A stretch of 64,000 nt of DNA from Solibacillus isronensis. Its GTDB lineage: Bacteria > Bacillota > Bacilli > Bacillales_A > Planococcaceae. The notes below the pieces were generated by a model. That model was not told where the DNA came from. It saw only the letters and a list, made by a program, of their open reading frames with translations, and ran no database searches. The translations under genes were made by a program, and so were the position numbers. The stretch lies in contig NZ_JAMBOC010000001.1 in the NCBI RefSeq assembly GCF_023715405.1, forward strand, positions 1,736,001-1,800,000, given 5' to 3'. Each line of letters begins with the position of its first letter. The stretch's first letter is position 1. This document shows, in pieces, positions 58,597 to 64,000 of this stretch.

Positions 58597-58640
58597 GTTG
58601 CAAAATGTATAACAGATTGGCTAATATTGCAACTTTTTTT
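58597..58640 (+). terminator. Plus-strand terminator-like hairpin between dprA and topA
   Basis: GTTGCAA (58597-58603) and TTGCAAC (58627-58633) pair around a 23-base loop, and on the plus strand seven T residues follow directly. All genes here are on the minus strand, on which the same stem has no T-tract, so it would stop antisense transcription. Its T-run touches the dprA stop codon. Confidence 0.4.
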
Positions 58641-59533
58641 CAACGTGATTTTGAAAACAATTGGATTTCCTCTAAGATTTGAAAGCCATCCCACACTGGA
58701 ATTGCGCCTTCTTTTATTAATTTATTTGTCCCTCTTGACTGCTCGCTAAAAATATTTCCCGGCACTGCAAAAACATCTTTTCCTTGTTCAAGAGCAAGCT
58801 CCGTTGTTATAAGTGTTCCGCTTTTCAGTGCGGCTTCCGTAACGACCAGCGCTTCGCTCAATCCGCTAATAATACGATTTCGTGCAGGGAAATGCCATTT
58901 TTGCACACCGACATAGGGTGGATATTCTGTTACAAGTAAATGCTCATGTGCCATAAATGCATTTAGCTCTTTATTTTGAGGCGGATAACTATGGAAAAAG
59001 CCATGGCCTAAAACACCTATTGTCTTTCCACCATATCGGATTGTTGCTTCATGTGCAAGTCGGTCTGCTCCTTTTGCAAGACCGCTCACTATAACATATT
59101 GCTCACGAATTAGCGGGGGAACAATGAAATTCAACGCGTCCTCACTATAGCTAGTCGCTGCCCTTGAACCGATGACCGCAAGCATTTTCGGTCTGTTCAG
59201 TAACTGAATATCACCTTTAGCATAAATAACAGCAGGTGCATCGAACAGTTGTTTTAAGCGTTCCGGATATAAAGGATTCGTATAGGGAATGGCCGTTATA
59301 TTATGTTGGCCATAATAAGTTGCCATCGACCTTGGTATGAGCTCTTTATAATATTTTATGAGCTGTGAGGCTTTTTCTTCTTTTATATTTAGCTGGACCG
59401 CTAAAAATTTTGGCGAAATATGCAATATTTCGTCGAAATCATCTGTAATTTTCATAAAATTTCGGACTTTTTTCCAGGAGAGGGGAAGAATATAATGCAG
59501 TTTCAATAATTGTTCATTTATTGGGTTGGTCAT
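58640..59533 (-). CDS. dprA: DNA processing protein DprA (Smf)
   Basis: Loads RecA on incoming single-stranded DNA during transformation. 297 residues. The Rossmann-like core begins with MLAVIGSRAATSYS near residue 116, then VIVSGLAKGADRLAHEA and KTIGVLGHG, RNRIISGLSEALVVTEA and TELALEQGKDVFAVPGN. ATG at 59533 lies after the sucD terminator, so it needs its own promoter. The C-terminal winged helix seen in longer homologues is absent, as in B. subtilis. Confidence 0.96.
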   Translation of the reverse strand: MTNPINEQLLKLHYILPLSWKKVRNFMKITDDFDEILHISPKFLAVQLNIKEEKASQLIKYYKELIPRSMATYYGQHNITAIPYTNPLYPERLKQLFDAPAVIYAKGDIQLLNRPKMLAVIGSRAATSYSEDALNFIVPPLIREQYVIVSGLAKGADRLAHEATIRYGGKTIGVLGHGFFHSYPPQNKELNAFMAHEHLLVTEYPPYVGVQKWHFPARNRIISGLSEALVVTEAALKSGTLITTELALEQGKDVFAVPGNIFSEQSRGTNKLIKEGAIPVWDGFQILEEIQLFSKSR

Positions 59534-59671
59534 TTCGACACTCCTTTTTAATAGAAGAAATTCAGATGACCGCAGTTTTTAATTGTGAGGTAAGCATTGT
59601 GTAAAACATAGTGTAGCCAATGAATTCGGGCTCATAACCCGTTTATGGAACCTAATATATGGAGACATATG

Positions 59672-59701
59672 AAAAAGATGTAGCGAGGCGACCGCTACAT
59701 C
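59672..59701 (-). terminator. Strong intrinsic terminator after sucD
   Basis: Minus strand: GATGTAGCG, seven-base loop, CGCTACATC, then TTTTTC. Nine perfect pairs, just after the sucD stop. Between this and dprA (59534-59671) I saw no further signal of note. Confidence 0.93.
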
Positions 59702-59708
59702 TTCCATT

Positions 59709-60611
59709 TTAATGTGTTTTACAAGCTTCGTACAAGCCTTTTTCTTGGATTACTTTAATCAGTGTTTCACCGATTACAGAAGGCGTCGGAGCTACTTCAA
59801 TACCCGCTGCATTCATTGCTTTGATTTTCTCTGCAGCTGTTCCTTTACCGCCGGAAATAATGGCACCTGCGTGACCCATACGCTTTCCTGGAGGAGCTGT
59901 TTGGCCACCGATAAAGCCTACTACCGGTTTATTCATGTTTTCCTGGATCCATTCAGCAGCTTCTTCTTCCGCTGTACCACCAATTTCACCAATCATGACA
60001 ACCGCATAAGTTTCCGGGTCTTCATTGAATGCTTTTAAGCAATCGATAAAGTTTGTCCCATTTACCGGGTCTCCCCCGATTCCTACCGCCGTTGTTTGAC
60101 CAATACCTGCCTGAGTCAGTTGGTGTACCGCTTCATAAGTTAATGTACCAGAACGTGAAACTACGCCTACATGTCCTTTTGTATGAATGTAGCCTGGCAT
60201 GATACCGATTTTACACTCATCAGCAGTAATAACACCCGGACAGTTTGGACCAACTAAACGTGTTTTCTTGCCTTCCATATAGCGCTTTACTTTAACCATA
60301 TCAAGTACCGGAATATGTTCAGTAATACAAATCGTCATATCCAAATCCGAATCAACTGCTTCAATAATAGCATCAGCCGCAAATGGTGCCGGTACGTAAA
60401 TAACAGATACATTTGCACCTGTCGCATCGACTGCTTCTTGTACTGTATTGAATACAGGAACACCTTCGATTTCAAGGCCACCTTTACCTGGTGTTACCCC
60501 TGCAACGATTTTCGTTCCGTATTCAAGCATTTGTTTTGTATGGAAAAGGGCTGTTTCCCCAGTAATCCCTTGTACGATTACTTTTGTCTCTTGATTAATG
60601 AACACACTCAT
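59709..60611 (-). CDS. sucD: Succinyl-CoA synthetase alpha subunit (ADP-forming)
   Basis: TCA-cycle enzyme; converts succinyl-CoA to succinate with substrate-level phosphorylation. 300 residues: CoA-binding Rossmann domain at the N-terminus ([19 protein letters not shown]), [20 protein letters not shown], and the phosphohistidine motif [16 protein letters not shown] in the C-terminal domain. ATG at 60611 overlaps the sucC stop by four bases. Confidence 0.98.
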   Translation of the reverse strand: MSVFINQETKVIVQGITGETALFHTKQMLEYGTKIVAGVTPGKGGLEIEGVPVFNTVQEAVDATGANVSVIYVPAPFAADAIIEAVDSDLDMTICITEHIPVLDMVKVKRYMEGKKTRLVGPNCPGVITADECKIGIMPGYIHTKGHVGVVSRSGTLTYEAVHQLTQAGIGQTTAVGIGGDPVNGTNFIDCLKAFNEDPETYAVVMIGEIGGTAEEEAAEWIQENMNKPVVGFIGGQTAPPGKRMGHAGAIISGGKGTAAEKIKAMNAAGIEVAPTPSVIGETLIKVIQEKGLYEACKTH

Positions 60612-61789
60612 GCCGTTACCCCGCCTTCAGCTTCAACTAATTTCACGATTTTTTGTGCGCCGTCCGCCATTGAGTCAGCTGCCACAATGTTTAAACCAGA
60701 TTCATTTAACATCTTTTTACCTAGCTCTACGTTAGTCCCTTCCAAACGTACTACTAATGGAACTGCCAAACCGACTTCTTTTGCAGCCGTGATAACACCA
60801 CTTGCAATGATGTCGCACTTCATGATTCCACCAAAAATGTTAACGAAAATTCCTTTTACATTTTTGTCTGATAAAATAATTTTAAAAGCTTCTGTTACTT
60901 TTTCAGCTGTTGCACCGCCCCCAACGTCAAGGAAGTTTGCGGGTGATCCGCCGTAGTAACTAATCGTATCCATCGTCGCCATAGCAAGACCTGCACCATT
61001 TACCATACAGCCGATATTGCCGTCTAACGAAATATAACTTAAATCATATTTAGATGCTTCAATTTCTTTTGGATCTTCTTCATCGAAATCGCGTAATTCT
61101 ACGATATCTTTATGACGATATAAAGCGTTTGCATCAAAGTTGAATTTTGCATCAAGCGCCACTACCTGGTCATCACCAGTTACAACTAGCGGGTTGATTT
61201 CTACTGTAGATGCATCTTTATCGATAAATGCTTTGTAAATACCAAGCATTAACCCTACTGCTTTATTTACTAGCTTAGCAGGGATATTCATATTGAACGC
61301 CATACGACGCGCCTGGAAAGCATTTAATCCTGTAACCGGGTCAATCACTTCTTTGAAGATTTTTTCCGGATTAGTCTCGGCTACCTCTTCGATATCCATA
61401 CCACCTTCTTCAGAACCCATCATTACTACACTAGAAGTTGCACGGTCTAATACTAAACTTAAGTAATACTCTTTTTTAATGTCCGAACCTTCTTCTATAT
61501 AAAGACGTTTTACTTCTTTACCGTCTGGACCTGTTTGGTGAGTTACTAAAATTTTGCCTAACAATTCTTTAGAGAAAGAGCGAACTTCATCGAGGTTTTT
61601 TGCAATTTTAACGCCCCCCGCTTTACCGCGGCCCCCTGCATGAATTTGTGCTTTTACTACTGTTACGTTTGATCCAAGCTCTTTTGCTGCTTTTACTGCT
61701 TCGTCTGGTGAAAACGCGACACTTCCTCTTGGAACCGCTACACCGTATTGTCTTAATATCTCTTTCCCTTGATACTCATGGATATTCAT
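60608..61789 (-). CDS. sucC: Succinyl-CoA synthetase beta subunit
   Basis: ATP-grasp subunit partner of SucD. 393 residues beginning [23 protein letters not shown]-binding [20 protein letters not shown]; second-domain signature [19 protein letters not shown] and [15 protein letters not shown] start at the ATG at 61789, eight bases after GGGAGGA; a longer frame to 61849 has no family support. First gene of sucCD. Confidence 0.98.
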   Translation of the reverse strand: MNIHEYQGKEILRQYGVAVPRGSVAFSPDEAVKAAKELGSNVTVVKAQIHAGGRGKAGGVKIAKNLDEVRSFSKELLGKILVTHQTGPDGKEVKRLYIEEGSDIKKEYYLSLVLDRATSSVVMMGSEEGGMDIEEVAETNPEKIFKEVIDPVTGLNAFQARRMAFNMNIPAKLVNKAVGLMLGIYKAFIDKDASTVEINPLVVTGDDQVVALDAKFNFDANALYRHKDIVELRDFDEEDPKEIEASKYDLSYISLDGNIGCMVNGAGLAMATMDTISYYGGSPANFLDVGGGATAEKVTEAFKIILSDKNVKGIFVNIFGGIMKCDIIASGVITAAKEVGLAVPLVVRLEGTNVELGKKMLNESGLNIVAADSMADGAQKIVKLVEAEGGVTA

Positions 61790-61820
61790 GATACATCCTC
61801 CCATCGGACATTTGGAAATT

Positions 61821-61849
61821 ATTCTACTAACATAATCTATTTTATACAA
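61821..61849 (-). promoter_or_regulatory. Possible sigma-A promoter for sucCD
   Basis: Minus strand TTGTAT (61849-61844), 17-base spacer and TAGAAT (61826-61821), about 32 bases before the sucC ATG. The -35 is weak (three of six matches). An alternative -10, TATAAA, lies at 61846-61841 with no good -35. A TTGACA further upstream has no matching -10. Confidence 0.35.
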
Positions 61850-61977
61850 TTATTCAGACAATGTCTATATTTGTCACACAAGCAATTTTTAGTTTGCTTT
61901 ATGTCAAAATATTCTTTGTATAGATATTTTCTAATTTTCCGAAAGATATACTCTACATAAAAATAATAAAATACCGG

Positions 61978-62271
61978 TTATTTATTTTTAGAAGTTAACT
62001 TCTGCTTTTCGTCCAAATGATAAATAAAGGCAAAAACTTCGGCCACTGCTTGGTAAAGTTCTTCCGGGATGGATGTGTTCAAATCAAGCTGGCCCAACAG
62101 TTCCACCAAGTTGGGGTCTTCATAAACAGGTACTTCATGCATTGCTGCTTTTTCTAATATATTTTCCGCAATTTTCCCTTTTCCTTTCGCGACAACTGTC
62201 GGACCACTGCTTTTCTGCGGATCATAGGAAAGGGCGATCGCTTCTTTTCGTATATATTTTTTTTCGGTCAT
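61978..62271 (-). CDS. ylqH: FlhB C-terminal-domain paralogue YlqH (FlhX-like)
   Basis: 97 residues, cytoplasmic. Begins IRKEAIALSYDPQKSSGPTV, equivalent to FlhB just after its NPTH cleavage site, followed by VAKGKGKIAENILEKAAMHE, as in FlhB_CC domains; no membrane segment and no NPTH. In Helicobacter pylori a similar stand-alone paralogue, FlhX, can replace the FlhB C-terminal part. ATG at 62271, overlapping the end of ylqG by four bases, so the pair is coupled. Confidence 0.9.
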   Translation of the reverse strand: MTEKKYIRKEAIALSYDPQKSSGPTVVAKGKGKIAENILEKAAMHEVPVYEDPNLVELLGQLDLNTSIPEELYQAVAEVFAFIYHLDEKQKLTSKNK

Positions 62272-64000
62272 ACGCGGATATCTACCCCTCCTTGCTCGTC
62301 TTCTTGCTGATTTGACAGTTTTGTGACAGTTTTTCCTGCTTGTTCTCCAAAAGGTTTGATAAACAGTCCGGATAATGTATAGTCTTTTTCCAGCAACCCT
62401 GCCTTTAACGTTCCTTTCAGGGAAGTCGCCAACGAATCTAAATTTGGCATATCATTATATATATTAATTGTGACGACACGGTTTTGTACTTGCATATCGA
62501 TTACAGTCTGTTGCAAGGTTTCCATATTTAAATAAAATAGAATGCGGGCAAAATTGGCATCAATTTTACCATCATCTTTCATACGACCATTCCATTGCAA
62601 TGTGGCATCCATTTTCTTGCCGAAGAAATCCAACGGCACTTGCATGACAAGCTGATGCTGATGTCCGTTTTCCCCTGAATTGAGCTGCATCCCATTTAGT
62701 CTGGCCATCACCATTTCAGCGGCATCCTTTATTGCAACCGGTGTTTGGACATCTTGAAGTAGCGCTAATAATTGCGGCTTTATTTGTTGGGCAATTGCCT
62801 GTATATCCCCTGCCTTATTCGCCAGCGCCGCCTCATAGCTGACGCCAAGCCCTTTTAAGACAGTCTTTATTGCCTGTTCCATCGCACGACTATCAACCGC
62901 AGCCTGTACTTGACCTTCTGCTTGTGTGAGCGCACTTTGCATCACAGGCTGCGGACTGTCAGCCGTCACTTTCACTAAATTGCGCAACAGCTGATCGGCA
63001 ATCGGTAAATTTGTCTCTGGCTTCAGTAACGTGAGCAATTGATCCTTCGCGGACAGCCCTTGATCATTTTGCATAAATAATCGCGTCGTTACATTTTCAC
63101 TGTATGCGTTTGTCAGTTGCTGCCGTAGTTGATTTACCAATACTTCAACAGCTGGCTTTGAAGCCGGAATCTGTTCAAAACGTGACAGTAATTGCTGTAG
63201 TTGCTGCTTTTGCGTTGACGTTAATAAGCTTTCATTACTAATCCATGCTTTTACTTGCTCTAACATCGGTTTTATTTGTTCAGGGTTCGTTTGCCCGAGC
63301 TGCTGCAGCATTTGGCCCGCCCCTTTTAACAGCGGTGTTGCAGCAGCCTGTAATGGATTCATCGTCTGTTGGTTTCCTTGCTGATTTACCGTTTGCCAAT
63401 TTTGCAAAGTTGCATTTTGCGGTAAAATACCCGCTTCTTTTAATACCGTCAGCGATTGAAGTTTCGATGCAATCGATGAATTATTATCCAGTAAATTTTG
63501 AGTCGCCCTTGCAAGGAGGATACCGCCTGTTTCATTGTTCAACGGCTTTGCCAGCTGGTCAATTTGCTGTAATAGCGATGATTTGATCGTTTCATTCCCT
63601 CCAGATTGAGATGCCAAGAGCTGCGCCAAATTGGCTAAATTTGCCGACATGCCATCTGTTTTGATTCCTTGAGTCAATGCTTGAAATACGGTATTTGTAA
63701 AAGGCATTTTCAGCTCCACCATTCGCTGCAGTGCGTGAAGTGCATTATTCTTATCTACTCCTGCAGGCAAGTTTTTCATCCAGCTTTCCGCGGCTATGAG
63801 CTGTTCTTTTGCAAGGGGTAACTGGGCTTTCATAAAATGCGAAAGTACTTGCTGCATTTCACTCGATTTCGGCAAATTCATTGTTTCAAGCAGCTGGGAC
63901 ATCTGCTGGCCGGCTGTCATTGATTGCGACATCGGTCCAGTTACTACTTTTAATTCTGTTTGCGGATTTGTCGCTGTCACCTGAAAAAAATGTGCATCGC
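62268..64000 (-). CDS. ylqG: FliK-like protein YlqG (partial, 5' end beyond window)
   Basis: The frame is open to the right edge, so the start is not in the window; codons before the GTG at 63980 continue to 64000. At least 577 residues. The first 400 residues are a helical, Gln/Leu/Ala-rich, low-complexity region. The C-terminal 150 residues (VMQVPLDFFGKKMDATLQWN; ARILFYLNMETLQQTVIDMQ) resemble the hook-length-control C-terminal domain. Coupled to ylqH by a four-base overlap. Role as partner of YlqH is inferred. Confidence 0.85.
   Translation of the reverse strand, partial: DAHFFQVTATNPQTELKVVTGPMSQSMTAGQQMSQLLETMNLPKSSEMQQVLSHFMKAQLPLAKEQLIAAESWMKNLPAGVDKNNALHALQRMVELKMPFTNTVFQALTQGIKTDGMSANLANLAQLLASQSGGNETIKSSLLQQIDQLAKPLNNETGGILLARATQNLLDNNSSIASKLQSLTVLKEAGILPQNATLQNWQTVNQQGNQQTMNPLQAAATPLLKGAGQMLQQLGQTNPEQIKPMLEQVKAWISNESLLTSTQKQQLQQLLSRFEQIPASKPAVEVLVNQLRQQLTNAYSENVTTRLFMQNDQGLSAKDQLLTLLKPETNLPIADQLLRNLVKVTADSPQPVMQSALTQAEGQVQAAVDSRAMEQAIKTVLKGLGVSYEAALANKAGDIQAIAQQIKPQLLALLQDVQTPVAIKDAAEMVMARLNGMQLNSGENGHQHQLVMQVPLDFFGKKMDATLQWNGRMKDDGKIDANFARILFYLNMETLQQTVIDMQVQNRVVTINIYNDMPNLDSLATSLKGTLKAGLLEKDYTLSGLFIKPFGEQAGKTVTKLSNQQEDEQGGVDIRV

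Overview
All protein-coding genes in this 64 kb window lie on the minus strand. They reproduce, almost gene for gene, the Bacillus subtilis chromosome segment from ylqG through sucCD, dprA, topA, trmFO, xerC, hslVU, codY, the fla/che operon, sigD, rpsB-tsf-pyrH-frr, uppS-cdsA-dxr-rseP-proS-polC and rimP-nusA-infB-rbfA-truB to ribF. The DNA is AT-rich and Shine-Dalgarno (SD) sites are strong. Protein sequences and the intergenic repeats suggest a motile endospore-former-type Bacillales of the Planococcaceae/Caryophanaceae, near Solibacillus or Lysinibacillus. The genus is inferred, because no search was run. I saw no tRNA, rRNA, prophage, transposase or CRISPR.

Layout, in the direction of transcription (high to low coordinates). 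(1) 64000-61978: ylqG, cut by the window edge, and ylqH, a FliK-like and FlhB-C-terminal-like pair outside the main flagellar cluster. (2) 61789-55057: sucCD (TCA cycle), dprA, topA and trmFO. (3) 54942-51055: xerC, hslV, hslU and codY, closed by a very strong terminator. (4) 51054-50551: an AT-rich regulatory region, then the fla/che operon (50550-23739). The operon covers rod, MS-ring, switch and export ATPase (flgB-fliJ), a MotE-like gene, fliK, flgD, a TIGR02530-type gene, flgE, flbD, fliL, fliM, fliY, cheY, the export gate fliO-P-Q-R-flhB-flhA, flhF/flhG, cheB-A-W-C-D and a small membrane protein, and ends at an intrinsic terminator. (5) sigD, a small uncharacterised gene and swrB follow as a separate unit with its own apparent promoter. 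(6) 21957-18486: rpsB with a structured leader, then tsf, pyrH and frr. (7) 18241-11974: uppS, cdsA, dxr, rseP, proS. (8) polC. (9) rimP-nusA-ylxR-ylxQ-infB-ylxP-rbfA, then truB and ribF (cut by the window).

The genes are a conserved housekeeping and motility set; I found no wholly new gene system. The most interesting signals are non-coding: a GC-rich hairpin between the only SD-like sequence and the start codon of flbD; a terminator plus promoter that separate sigD from fla/che; interleaved inverted repeats upstream of proS; and intergenic repeats, two of which share a core with compensatory base changes. Many starts were moved to internal ATG, GTG or TTG codons where the SD position required it; these choices are stated per gene.
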